From Hyalella azteca (taxonomy: Eukaryota; Arthropoda; Malacostraca; Amphipoda; Hyalellidae), in NCBI RefSeq assembly GCF_000764305.2, contig NW_025944135.1, positions 372,001 to 436,000 on the forward strand: a stretch of DNA of 64,000 nt. Reading direction: 5' to 3'. The notes beneath the pieces were generated by a model, which was not told the origin of the DNA, did no database searches, and saw only the letters and a list, made by a program, of their open reading frames with translations. The first letter of the stretch is position 1. Every line of letters begins with the position of its first letter. Position numbers and translations under genes: made by a program. Below are positions 13,201 through 25,800 of this stretch, piece by piece.

Positions 13201-16200
13201 TTAACTAATAATTATAATCAATGAGAAGTCACTTGTTGCATGATAACCCGAAAACTTTCTTATAATAACAAAAGTATTCGAACAATTCTTTTATATGTTC
13301 AAATTTGCACCTGGATCAGCAGCTTCGCTCGCTCCATTCTGCTTCGACCACACACAAGCTTAATTAAAAATGCCCTGCTTTCTTTTCCTCCACCTTAGTT
13401 CAGTGTCGTCGGCAGTGAATACTCTGGCGACTTTGCTGTGGGGTGACGTCTTGTCGCACACTTCTTGCTTCAAGGGCTGCTCTGACTTTGTGGCAGCCAC
13501 CACCAACAAAGTTCTGAGTGCGTTCATCTCATATCAACCCGCATAAATACCCATTACACGAGGAGCAATGAACGGGAAAAATACCCAACGGAAATTTCAA
13601 ACTTTACCCGAAAACATTAGATAGTGTATATCATGATGAGGGATTACCATGGAAAATCAAATACGGGGTAAAAGTGTTGGACAGCTGCCTGAAATTGATT
13701 TTTCATAACTCAAACATTCAGGCTGAATACACGAAAATAGTACTATATTGGGAATAAAAATCGGCCTTCATGGGCTGATGACGATCGAATTACCTCCCAA
13801 AATGTTCACTAATTAAGTCAAGCTGGCGTTATTTATGGCTGCCATACTGACTTTTTTTGCGGAAAATAATTCCGCTGTTGTTCACGTTTCATGTTGAATT
13901 TAATTTTACTAAATGCTCCATACTTCTGAAACCGAATTCTAATCCAACGAAATACGACGAGTGATTTGTTTTGAATAAACACTTGAGATAACTTAATCTA
14001 GCGAAGTACAAATTAATGTAGAAAATTCGAAAAAATACTATTTCTCTGTGACTAAATGCATAAAAATAAACTAAATTTTCCTAATAAAATACGATTAAAC
14101 TCTTTTCTCGATCGTGCAGCGGCGTTGCTGGGAGCCACAATTATCGGCATGGCTTTTCTTGCGTCGGAGCTGGGCGGGCTGATCCAAGCAGGGTACATGG
14201 TCGTCGGGGTGATGTCTGGGCCAGTGTTTGCCGTGTACCTGTTGGGCTTGGCGGTGCCTTTCTGTGATAAGCGGGGCGCTTTCTCGGGTCTCCTCTTTAG
14301 CTATGTGAGAGTAAAATGATTATTTATTTTAAAGTAAAATTTATAACATATATATGTTTTTAGAGTAAATGATTATTTATGCCTTTAATTTGGAATATCA
14401 GTGTGATTGTATATTTTTTATTTAATTTACAAGTGTTTATCAATGTTTGCTAAACGACCGAAATGTATAGCAGTCGCTTTTATCTCTTCCAGAAGCGACT
14501 CACTCATAACTACTACAAACATTAAATTGAAAAGTTTAGAAATTAGACAAATATGTGCCGAAACATTAAATCTTATAGTAGAGAACATGGAAATATAATC
14601 AAAACTAATTTCAAAAAAGCTGTCAGTGAATGGTGTACATGGCCTCTCTTGAACCAGTGAGTCTCAGGATCCATTTGGTAAAATGGAATGCTCACATGAG
14701 AAAATTCTGCACGCAAGATATGGTCTGAAGTTTAAGGTTAAAAACATTTGTCCTAGGAGATTTGACTTTTAGTTGTTTATATTATTCTTTATTATGTTTG
14801 AATAATATGTCTGTATATGCGTATAAATGTATTATATTTGTTTATTTATCAGCTATACGGTAAATTCAACAGATTTTGTGCGTTTGGATGTCAGCGGGAA
14901 GTTTTCTCACCAACTCTTCCAAGCCGCCGATGTTGCCGCTCTCCACAGCGGGCTGTCCCGTTAACGCCACCGTCACCACCTTCATTACCCTCACTAACAC
15001 CACCAAAACCACCCCAAACACGTCAGCGTGCGTAATGTAGATTTTTCCATACATCATTCTGCCTCGAAGTCAGTTAATTCGATTGAAAACAATTATGCGG
15101 CATATTGAAGTTCAGCGTGTATAATAAAAATAGTGAATAGAGCGCTTCAAAGTTAATGCCTGAGCGTCCTCCGTTTTTATTTAGTAAGCGTCAAATCTTG
15201 ATCTTATTATGGAACACGGTCATGAATTGTCAGTCTGCAATGTAAATAATGATTCACTTATTTATGATTTTTCTACTTTTTCACCCATAGCCACGTACCG
15301 TAATAGGATAATCAGAATTCATGAGCCGTTTCATCTGTTACGTTTAATTTCATTGATTAAAATAATAATTATAAATTGAATTGTCTTCTGAACACATTAT
15401 ATTTACCTAACTATTTCAGAAATTGCAACATGTTTTGTCATGGCTCACCATATTGTCCGTTCTATTAAAAATTACTTTTTCTGCTATTTAACTGTAACTC
15501 ACTAACATTCCTACTTTCCTGTGTAAATAGTTTGGTATTTTCGTTGCAGGCCAGCCTTGTCGTTCCTGTACTCAATATCGTACACACTTTACCCCTTCAT
15601 TGGCCTGACGACTTGTCTGATCGTGGGGATCCTCGTGTCACTCGTTGCGTGTAAGTTTATATCCTTTTTGTTGTGAAACAAATAACTAAGGCAGCAGTTT
15701 TAATGGCCGGACATGTTTCACCCTATAGAGCATAGCTCTGCATGTACGTAGAATATCAGGGAGATGCGATTAGTCATAATATTTAGCATTATGTCGCTAT
15801 CTTCAGCACTTTGTTCTTAATATCCAGTAGTACGTCGTTATTTAAAGCACTATCTCATTATTTCCAGCACTATATCGTCATCTTCAGTGGTATGTCGTTA
15901 TCTTGAGCCCTTTACCGTTATCTCCAGCAGTATGTTGTTATGTAGCAGTATGTCTGCTACATACAGATATACGTACTGCTTGGATTTGTAGCAAAATCGA
16001 AAATTAAAAAAAAATTACATCAGTACTCACTGCAGTGAGTGACAGAGAGCGCATTTTCTCGTTGCTGATTATCATGGATACTCGGCAACGTGAAGTCACA
16101 GACAGACAGATGGACGGACGGACATGACGGGCACAATAGCGCCTTCTTTCCATAAATGAGATAAATTCGCTAACAAGTCATTTTTCGTGTAAGTAATTAA

Positions 16201-16490
16201 TTATTGTTTGTTATCCAATAATTTGCGTCTATTTCGCACTCTATGGTCAATAAAATTCTTCCAACATTTCCCACAATTTGCCTATAATCAGACTTACTTT
16301 ACTGTTGCCAGGCTACCAAGATCCCAGGACGGTCCCAGGGTACCTAGTGCTGCCCTGTATACGGCGCTTCACAAAACAAGAAATCGATGCTGACAACGGA
16401 ATCTCTTGTATACGCATTGAAGCCCTCAAAAATACTGGAAATTTATTCGATAATCGGATAAATGAAACTAAAAGTAACTCACAATTTTGA
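4230..16490 (+). CDS. SLC5-family sodium/solute symporter (monocarboxylate/multivitamin-like)
   Basis: Twelve coding exons: 4230-4446, 6049-6182, 8497-8685, 9306-9460, 10040-10180, 11792-11915, 13036-13130, 13399-13517, 14120-14304, 14873-15027, 15550-15650, 16312-16490. They join with matching phases into 597 codons plus TGA, the usual SLC5 length. The protein starts MDPTDMGTRAHFGAVDYIIL and carries the SLC5 landmarks in order: FSMGSRSMTPFPVSLSLLAT (about 55-75), YLEMRF (118), ALYAPTLAL, GGLKAVVWADAFQ (181), DPRVRHTVW (about 235), CDPFARG, the TM8-type SSVSSAVNTLATLLWGD sodium-site region (about 352), and a soluble tail. It is a plasma-membrane sodium-coupled transporter. Relatives move monocarboxylates, biotin/pantothenate or iodide, so the substrate cannot be read from sequence. 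The start is the first ATG in frame with the conserved N-terminus. Exon 4 must use the donor GTGGGT, and exon 10 the donor GTGCGT, to keep frame. Introns carry several transposons. Confidence 0.93.
5814..5865. repeat. 52-bp direct repeat, copy 1 (intron 1)
   Basis: Identical over 52 bp to 6938-6989. The two copies bracket exon 2 of the SLC5 gene. The unit contains a pyrimidine-rich run ending in tttcag, a possible splice acceptor. Confidence 0.9.
6938..6989. repeat. 52-bp direct repeat, copy 2 (intron 2)
   Basis: Exact copy of 5814-5865, ending directly where the LINE ORF1 homology begins (gtgaag at about 6985). Confidence 0.9.
6985..8265 (+). mobile_element. CR1-like LINE with internal assembly gap
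   Basis: The left part encodes the end of ORF1 (VWSVLKTARKLGESADYKSV, then KKDSTPLERAVFRKKWQERI). It is followed by CFYTNSDSVLNKKSELLTVI, the start of the apurinic endonuclease region of ORF2. The right part, after the run of N, is the ORF2 C-terminal end and 3' UTR, ending in ttatg repeats; it matches the end of the copy at 39910-42655. A 57-bp in-frame tandem duplication lies at 7233-7342. The element sits in intron 2 of the SLC5 gene, in the same orientation. Confidence 0.8.
7441..8009. other. Assembly gap (run of N)
   Basis: 569 unknown bases inside the LINE. Translations crossing it have no meaning. The true size is unknown. Confidence 0.99.
10133..10190 (+). repeat. Exon 5/donor segment that is repeated downstream
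   Basis: The last ~48 bases of SLC5 exon 5 plus its GTGAGG donor recur at 11338-11397, and the shortest part (ggccaagaggtgaggtgg) also at about 11302-11320. A Harbinger remnant lies between the copies. Confidence 0.75.
10509..11299 (+). mobile_element. PIF/Harbinger-type transposon, internally deleted
   Basis: Inverted ends at 10509-10547 and 11230-11269 match over about 38 bp (cccgccggcgtgaaaaaaa, then ccgccgcgggatttcccgc). The right side continues to ggggcctta at 11299, the usual Harbinger terminus; the left outer end is missing or decayed. The interior holds the start of a transposase only. Located in SLC5 intron 5. Confidence 0.7.
10649..10968 (+). pseudogene. Harbinger transposase N-terminal remnant
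   Basis: The frame begins with a lysine/arginine-rich segment (KRQQKKKHKERKKRR) and EGEFATLF. It then meets a stop at 10805 and continues in the same frame with FFNYFRMSAESFDELLSCVQ and AIEKLALTL. FRMS-x-ESFDELL is the hallmark N-terminal motif of HARBI1/PIF transposases. The catalytic DDE region is gone. Confidence 0.75.
11338..11397 (+). repeat. Decayed copy of SLC5 exon 5 end and donor
   Basis: It matches 10133-10190 with a few changes (gtgcgtcagctcagtggcc, then cccagaggtgaggtg), including a GTGAGG donor. It is not needed for the reading frame, and no acceptor precedes it. Confidence 0.7.
15775..15960. repeat. Decayed short tandem repeat
   Basis: Seven or eight loose copies of a ~27-bp unit around tatgtcgttatcttcagcac, in the last SLC5 intron. 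Confidence 0.55.
16015..16173. mobile_element. MITE copy 1
   Basis: A ~150-bp sequence running from cagtactcactgcagtgag to atgagataaattcgctaa, with a gagcgcattttctc palindrome near both ends. Two more copies lie at 39996-40146 and 44621-44767. Confidence 0.65.
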
Positions 16491-19400
16491 CTTATATGAT
16501 TAGCCAAGGAAACAAGTTTACAGTCATGTGAATTCCGACAACCAAGAAGCCTTTAAATGATCGGAATTTTTTAAATTCTTCTCCAATTTATGTATTGAAT
16601 ATTATGGTTTCTCACAAACCATATCGCAAGCCTTGAACCGTTAATTCTTTTCTCAATTAATCAAGAATTTCTTAGTACTACCAACGCATTTATAGGTCTT
16701 GTTCTATTTTTAAAACAATATTTTTTATTTTCAAATTGACATGTATTTGCGAGAAAATTGTTCTGTCTGCTAGAAATCCCTGAACGCTAACCGAAACTGA
16801 GGCTATGATCAAATAGCAATATATATGATATTTGGGTCTTGGCTGCAGCAACTGATCCCGAATAGTCAGATAATCTTAATTATAGAAAGGCTATGTAAAG
16901 ATTCAAGAGCAGTATTATGTAAATGATTTATTTCCAAATTTTTTGAGATGTTATTAAATTTATTCGGCTTCATGCTACGTTCGTGTACGAGGAATTTCAT
17001 TGGCAATTAAATCCCCGTGGACACACATAATAATGTTAACTTTCAGAATAGTGTAGCCAAAGAAATAGATTTATGTAGAGTTCTGGTAGTTTTTATATTA
17101 TATCTCAAATAATAGAATAGATTAATATTGAATATGTTAAGTGATCAAATAATGCAGTCTTATTTACTAAACTGTGTTACAATAATGGATAATGTAAATA
17201 CAAATGTACAAATTATCAAAAACTTTGTCTAATAAATTGATATGGTCGATAAAAAAAAATGTTTTACGCCATTATGCTTTTTCTTAGGTAGATAATTGTA
17301 ACTCTGAACTCATTAAGCAAATTTACAAAATCTGAAGAGTATCGATATTAGGCTCGATGAAACATAAGTAGTATATGTTGACCGACTATTCTCATCACAT
17401 AAAGGCGTTGCTTAATTATACTTTTATTCATACACAGATTGATTTCGACATTGACATACAATCCATTTGCGATTTCTTACTGACATAACTGCGTCGTTCG
17501 TGACTTCAATAAATATAGCAAAAATCTCGAGAGATCAAAAGGAAATTTGAACGTTGATTATGATTAATTATTATGATTATGATTATATTATGATTATTTT
17601 ATATGTTATGATTATTTTATATGTTATGATTATTTTATATGTTATGATTATTATATATATTATGATTATTTTATTTGTTACATATTATTGATTGTGATTA
17701 TGTGTTAACAAAATGATTAAGCAGACGTGTTTATTCTCTGAATTAGCATATTGGGAAAGTTTAGAAGGCTTCCTTCTCCTTCTTGATAAATATATTCTCA
17801 ATTGCAGAATTTTTATCTCCCCTAAATACTTGTCTGGGATTGGAACTCGCTCCTTGTCTCACATCTGCATATGTATAGACCACTTTGTAGAAACCATTTC
17901 TATTTATACTTATTATATATTCTATATAATAACCATCCATTTTTACACCGCGACTTTATTTAATAAAAATAATGAAATATAACTATAGTTGTTCTTCAAA
18001 CAAACCCCGCGCAGCAGATTTTCACTGGCCTAAATGAATACACTTCATCATATTCTTGATATTTTCCAGGTAGCTTCCTGTTATCACTGAAATGAAGATA
18101 TTCTTTGAGGTATCTTAACCTATTTTCCCCTTACCTAATTATTCATAAATACTTCCATAACTCGGTTGAAAATTACAGTAATGGTACGTCATATTTAAAC
18201 AACGTGTATTACGTACAGTGATATTGCACAGGGATATCATATTCGTCCCGCTGTATGATTTTTTAACAACTAATATAAATTATTTTGGGTTCAAGTTCCA
18301 CATTGTATCTACAGTAAAGTCCCCCTTGTGGTCGTTAGCATCTAGCCCAACCCTTGCTTGAGGAACGCAGAGGCTCGCTTGTGCTTCCTCTTTAATGGGC
18401 TTGAAGAGGAATAAGCTGTATGAGTGGAACAGGTGGGAAATTTTTCAGCGTTTATTGCAAGTTTTCCACGTCTGCAGCGCAAAAATTCGGGTTGAACTAA
18501 TGATATATACGAAATTTTAAGCCGAGCTTCATGTTGTTAGATATTGTGGATATAAAATGAAAAATAAATCTTTATATTGCATTTCGAACCTGCTTACAAC
18601 TTTATTGCCAATTTGAACGGAAGAGGAATAGTTCTCCGTGTATTTAATCTTCAAAATGGTGATTATTTCTTTTGAAAAAAAACACATCTACTTACGAGTT
18701 AGGACAAAAAAAGTTCGTCCACAGTACTGGCTGCACACATCCATCATTCAATAAATCATTCACGTGCTTATCAGTACAATTTCTTAGTACAATTATCAGT
18801 ACAATTTTTATCAGTGACTTTACGATTATTCGCTTTTGACTTGGTCTATTAGAGAACAACAGATGACTTGCATTGCCGAGAATTGTGAATGCGTATTCAT
18901 AAAACTCATTACATATTTCAAAACTTCGCGATGTCAAGTGGAATGTATCACAAAATACTATTGAATACGGCCACGGAAATTAGGATTCTTGGAATATTCA
19001 ACGAATGCACGTATGGAACACATTCCTATTAAGTCCAAAAGCTCCGAAGCATTTTGTCTGCGGAAAGTTGTCACGAAAAACTAAATATTCATGCCAACTT
19101 ATACGAAATTTATGACTACGAATTGACTTGAAGTCGTAAATATTAATTATCTATGGGCCGGGTTGCATTGTAAGTCAGCTTGGTTCATTACCATCCAATG
19201 TTGCAGAACATATGGATTTACTGAAACAAATAATATTACACGAAGTAATACTTCCTAAAACCGCCTCTCGCAAAAACATTTCAGGAAACCTACGCAAAAA
19301 TTTAATAGCGAAGAACAATACAGAATTTAGTGGTTGAATAAAACCAAATTTGACATCAAAACGTATAATTAAAATAATATTTTGCGTTGTGCTAGATTAC

Positions 19401-19876
19401 CATAGGTCAGGTATTACAAAGCCCAGACATCAGCCGAACTTTGACAAGCAAATTTTACATCAGCTAAATGACGGTGAGTGGAAGTCGTGACTGTTTTATA
19501 ACTCCTAACAAAAGTCCTTTCCATATGTAATCCTTCAAAGTTGTAGGTAATTATGAGAAATACTCTTATTATTAGTCGATGTTGAAGGTAATTTCATGCT
19601 TTGTAAATTTATTCGATGTCTAGTCGAGCGCTGCCCGGGTTAACCTTGCCTCGGATTGCTCCAATTATTTAATATTTTCCCACTAAGAATGATGCTTTAG
19701 GTTATGGTAAAATACCGACACGGTACACGCCCGAACAGCCCTTGTATATTTGCGTGGCACCACACTTCCGACGCATCCAAAAATACAGACCCGCAAAATT
19801 TGACAAATATCCGAGTATATTATACAAGTATATTACTCGTATTATCGTATAAGAGTATATTAGATAAGGAATAGAG
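16491..19876. other. Tail-to-tail intergenic spacer
   Basis: It lies between the SLC5 stop and the stop of POMT2 copy A and must include both 3' UTRs. Apart from the AT array at 17560-17700 I see no gene. Frames at 17713-17982 and 18692-18937 show no recognisable protein. Confidence 0.5.
17560..17700. repeat. AT-rich tandem array (ttatgattattttatatg)
   Basis: About six copies of an 18-bp-scale unit, slightly variable. Confidence 0.75.
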
Positions 19877-22800
19877 TTATATTTCCCAGTGTTGGAAGAC
19901 CCGGAGGTGGCGGTAGGTGGAGTTGTCAGGATGGTAGTAGCCGTTGGAGGGATAGCCATAGCTGATGTAGCAATAGAGCACGAACCTGCGACGTCAGAAA
20001 TTTTCCAATTATACATAAAATAAATTAATACATTTAACAACTGTATTAGTTTCGTCAGTAGGTTAATCTAAAGCAAATAACCTCACGCAAAAAAGTGCAA
20101 TAATAATTCAACTTTTCTACTGAATAAATCTTTCGATCAAGAATAATCAATAAATATCGCAGCTGATGAAACATGCTCATAGATAACTCGATTGATAACG
20201 AGTATTCCATTTGTAAATTCCCGTGATGGAGCAAATACGTGAAACAAATAAGTGTTCACTCCGGATGTGTGTTAATTTTTCATTCCACACTTAATTGCCT
20301 ATCCACCCGTAATTTCCTATACTAATTAAAGTTAAAATTCCGAGTACGAGAAACGAGCCGTTTTGCAGGCAGCCGGATGCTGTTTGATAATAAATTAATA
20401 TAAATAAAAGGAAAAATTTATTATCATCTTCAATGGGGATAATTTCGATCATAATAATTATACTATCATTCTCAAGATATACCTATAATTCGAGCGGGAA
20501 GATTTGAAAGAGCTGGTTACATTTTCGCCCTCGAGAGGGATCATACGGGAGGATGGGATAATTAAATAATATCGTTGGATGATGATAATTTGAAAAGTAT
20601 AATTACATTATAACCCTCGAGGCGATAATTTGAGTGGGAAAAGTTATACTATCCCTTACGAGAGAATAATTCGATAGGGAAAATAATATTATTTGGAATA
20701 AGGCTTAATTCGTGAAGCCTGAGACCGGATCACTTACGAGCACGCCAGGGCAGCGATCACAAATGTTGTGGCCGCTAGAGTTGCCACTGGAGAGCGGAAG
20801 CTGCAGAACCACGAGCCAAGTAACACCGCTGAAATGAGAGTTTTGAGGTAGAGTAAATCATCATAATAACTCTTATTGTTGCATGGTAGTGTCACTTGAA
20901 CATTGAAATAACTTAATTATTTGTTAATAGTGGTTGCGGTTATTTAAACTCACTTCATGTACCTAAATTAAACCATGAAAAGGAACTGCAGCGCTGGGAA
21001 GTAGTGGTGGTACCTGTGAGCAGGGAAGAGAACTGCAGCGCTGGGAAGTAGTGGTGGTAGTAAAGCACGCGGTCCATGGCGTAGAAGGGCAGGTAGTGCA
21101 GGAGGTATGCCACCAGCAGCCACCGACACCAATATGCCAGCTCATCGATTTCTGGCAAAAGTGGTATATCAGACAAAGTTTATTTTCGATTTCTCGGTAA
21201 AAACAATATATGAGGCATTGCATTTTTAAAGTCTCGTATCCTAACAATCGTAGTTTAAGAAATCATGAACACAAATCTGGAGCAACCTCGAATAAATTAC
21301 CTGTCAAGCTTGCACCGTGAGGGTTTCTTTTGAAGACGTAGGATCGAAAGAGCAACAATCCGGCCGCTGCTATCAAGCACATAAAATTTAACGCAAATAT
21401 CAGGGGGTTTCCAATAAGTCCGATCCGATAGACCAAATCGAACCATGGATGCATCTGTTGTGACAGAGAATGGGGTTTATTCTGCGGATGAAAAGGACTT
21501 GCGCAAAAAAATGAGTGTCAATTTTATTTATTTGTCACTGATATATTAGTACTTGTACAGTATGAGTTAAGTAAGAATTAAATGAAATATTCAAATTATG
21601 AAATTTTCTCTATTAATAACGAGTCTAATTCAAATTTCAGGGAAATATTCGAAGGCATTACAAAAACGTCCTTGAGTGAAATGAAAACAATGTTTGAGCT
21701 ATTTTTGGAAGTTCATTACTTAATAGGTACAACAATAAATTTTTTTGCCATTTGAAAAGGAAAAACTCACGGAATAACAGATGGGCCACATCCAGGGACG
21801 TTGGGTGAGCTTGTGGTAGGTCGCTTCCTGCATGCGGCTGTTCCGGAACTTCATGACTTGATGGGACTCCAGAAATCGCTCCACCAACCCCGATTGCAGG
21901 TGATTAAAAGTGGCATTGGGCACTGAATAAAGTCCACATTTATTGTTTTTTTCTCTAAAAGGGTAATCAAGAAAATATTGTAGCTTAAATTGTCGAGAAG
22001 CGCTTTTAAAAAAAAAATGATTCTACGTGACTGGGTTATAATCAGATATACTCAGGTCCAGACTTAATGACTTACACTTCGAATTGACATTTTGTTCGAA
22101 GATCCATTGGTTGTATGGATCGAATTTGTTAGTTGAGCAGGTCACTTCACCGTGTCCGTATCCCCTGAAAATGTCCTAAATCTATAATATTATAATAATA
22201 TAGTCTATATTGTATTATAATAATGTAATAATATTAAATGAATGCTTACTTGTTTATTTCACCCAATCAGTTATAATTAATTTTTTAAACTAATTTATAT
22301 AGAATGAATCAGTTATCATATGTTAAAATGAATATTTTCTGACCTTCCTTTAAGCTCTAAATTTCAAAGTGACACATAGGAAGAAAAGCAAGCATTACGA
22401 TTAAAAAACACGCATAGGAATTAATTGCGTTTCGAATAAAAAAACGCCGACATATATAACGTTGAAGACTACGAACACTAGTAATTAGCATAAGAAATAG
22501 AAGTGACAATACCCCATAAGAAATTTTGCCTATGTCTGACCGCGCAGTGCCAGAGAGAATCATTTTAGCCAAAATGTCCCAAAATTCCGTTCAGTATCGG
22601 GCCGTTGAGGTGGTTGAGAATGGACTCGTTTTTACCACCTTTGCTAAAAATAGCAGACAATAAAATATAATTTTTAAAGAAAAATCAATTGCACGCGCAG
22701 TGCAATGTTTTAAATTTTAAATGAAACTCGGTTGGCTCCCATACACGCTGTTATGATGGAAGCTGAGCTCTACAACGTGTGGAACACGTACAAAATTTAA

Positions 22801-25800
22801 ATTTAATTTCTTTATTTTTTAAGCTCGCCAATTCTGATCCCCTAGCTTAACAGTTTGTACAGTTAGCGTCGAAATTATTCTTACACCTCTTTCTATAACT
22901 CGAAAATTAAAGATTGTATGAGCCAAATATTTTATTGAACTAAGCAATATGTAATGGGGAAAATAGCACTAAATTCATGACCTATTATATACTTCTCTAC
23001 AAAATATAGGGTGAAGAATAATTTAAATTTTAGGGCATGTGTAACAATTTTCTTATTAACTCACCAATTGTGTGGTAATTTTTGAAGACTTCTTGTAAGA
23101 AAGCATTGTTTGCGTTGGCTCTGGCACTGAAGCCGCACTCGTGACGTGAGCGCTTGTATTGATGGTTTGAAAGCCCGTGTCTCATCCTCGTCGTCGTTGG
23201 GTTCGACTGACCCTGAAGATGGCGACGTTGAGTTGGAACTTTTCTCATCTTGGTCCTCATCTTTCACTTCATGAACAGACCACAAGAACTCGGGTTCGGG
23301 GTCAACCGACTCGGTGAGGCTGAGGTTCTGTAGAAACATCGCTGGACTTTACTGCTTTGTTACAGACTTCACGAGCCAATTGAGCGAATTCAAACGATTC
23401 GGAGAAGTTCTAGGTGAATATGAGTTAAGCAATTAATATTACCCTAGAAAATATGTACATCGAATGTTTAGGGAAGTTTTTGAGTGGAAATTTTTCATTT
23501 ATACCTTCAATGAGCAATAAAGTTTTAAAACAAACATATAATTCTTAGAATCCACGAATATTGGTTTGCTTTAGGTAATGGCAAATTTTATTACTAATAT
23601 TTCTCATGAAACAGAAAAAAATTATTCCAGTTGTGCTCATAGCTATAATAGTAATTATTACTACAGAATTTTTCGTACAGCTTAATCATGTACTTATCTA
23701 GTAGGTAGAAAAACAAGCTCATTATCATGGTTTGCATAAACAGCTCAAGTCACAGGTTTCCGACCCTTTACCCATAATCTTATTTCTAATTTTGGCCATT
23801 AAAAATTTAATCACTGTCCCCTGATCAAAAAAACCTGATTATTTACCTCCGATTGACCATGCACTTCTACAACCAAGAACCCGAGACTTGACCTTGTGTC
23901 ATGATGGGAGGTACTTCTTTGATATATATAATTGATTTCGATTTTTTAAATACTTTCCAGAACCTTAATGCTAATCTTTATTGATCAACACAAAACTAGA
24001 TGGTATTTTATACGTTTCATTACATAGTTCTTGAAACTCTGCTGCAAAGGCCATATGAAAGCATAATGATTTTTTTTCATATCGAGGAAAAGAAACTCGA
24101 AAGAAATTAATAGATTTTAATTCGTTTTAATGATTTGTCTTGCAAGTATGTGATAGTTTGGGGACAAGTAAATTATTATATGAAAAATCAATGTCTAGGT
24201 GGCTAGTTCTACGATTAATGCAACTCTTTATCAGTTAAATATTGCACTGGAACAAAATATAATTTAGTCAGTTCAATGACTGGTAGATAAAGACGAGAAT
24301 GGATGATTTGTCGGGCGTTTCAGGAAATTCCAGAGTTTAAATGGCGAGTTGTTCAGGACCATTCACTTTTACATTGTGAGATCGTGTAGTATGGTATAGT
24401 ATAGTATCTTCGGCATTAAAGAATAGGCCTGGATAGGCCTGTCGCCGATTCTTGTGCTTTTCTTGACTAGACTGGCCTTTTGATCAGATCTCTTCAACGG
24501 ACGGTAGATTTTAAATCGATTCTAGATATCAGTTGTTCCGTAGGGTACGAGGCATTTTAAGACTAAACATATGCTCTTGCATGGCCTTGTCTGGTCTGTT
24601 CTTGAACGCGTTCATACTCGGAGCGTCAACAATATCTTCAAGGAGACTGTTCCACATGTCAGTGACTCGAAGCGAGTAGAAATGTCGCGTGGATAAGTTG
24701 CACCGCAGTTTTGTTAGTTTATAGCTGTGGCCCCTGGTGTTGGTTCTTGTTTCAAATTCTAGTAATCCTTCTGGGACCTTGTACAAACCATGAGTATACT
24801 TGTATACTTCAATGAGGTCACCACGCAGGCGACGATAACGGAGACTGGGAAGCTTCATTATCTTCAATCTTTCTTCATAAGACTTGCCCTTTAATCCTGG
24901 AATTATCCTTGTTGCACGTCTTTGAACACTCTCAACTAAATTTCTGTCCTTTTTAAGTCTCGGTGACCACACAACGTTTCCAAACTCTAGGTTCGGGCGC
25001 ACGACAGAGGTGAACAACAGCTTCATCATTCCTATATCTAGGTACTCGATCGTATAGGAGCATCTGATCAGCCCAAGCAGTTTATTGGATGTATTAACTT
25101 GCGTTTCAATATGCCTATAAAATTTTAGCTCCTTGTCGACACAAACTCCTAGATCTTTTTCCACGCAAGACTTCTCAATCATAACCCTCTCGTTGCAACC
25201 GTGTTTTCTCATGCTGTAAGCTTGCTGTTCATTGTTCTTGCCGAGGTGAAGTACTTAACACTTGTCAGCATTGCAACGCAGCTGCCACGTATCAGCCCAA
25301 TCAACTAAACTATCAAGATCATTTTGCAGTTGCATTTTATTTGACGCATCCTTAACTGTATTATAAACTTTTGTGTCATCTGCATACATGGAGCACACGC
25401 TTGACACAACTTCTGGTAGATCGTTTATAAAAGCGACGAACAAAACAGGTCCAAGAACGCTTCCTTGCGGTACGCCACTGCGCACAGTCACCCAGTCTGA
25501 TACGGTTCCGTTAATGCTGACACGTTGTCTTCTGCCTACTAGGAAATTCCTGATCCATTGGAGTACATTTCCCTCTATTCCCAAAGAATTCACTTTACGT
25601 AACAGTCGCTCATGCGGGACACTATCAAATGCCTAGGCAAAATCGAGGTACAGTGCATCCACTGGCACCCTTTCGTCCAGCAGGCGAGTCCAATTATTCA
25701 AGGTAGACAGGAGATTAGTGGTGCATGGTCTGCCAGCAATAAAGCCATGCTGACACTCTCATAGAAGATGGTTAACAGTCAAGTGATCTATAATCATATC

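Noticed and set aside
14407..14598. 63-codon frame after SLC5 exon 9
   Set aside because: AT-rich intron sequence. Exon 9 ends at a GTGAGA donor and the gene resumes at 14873.
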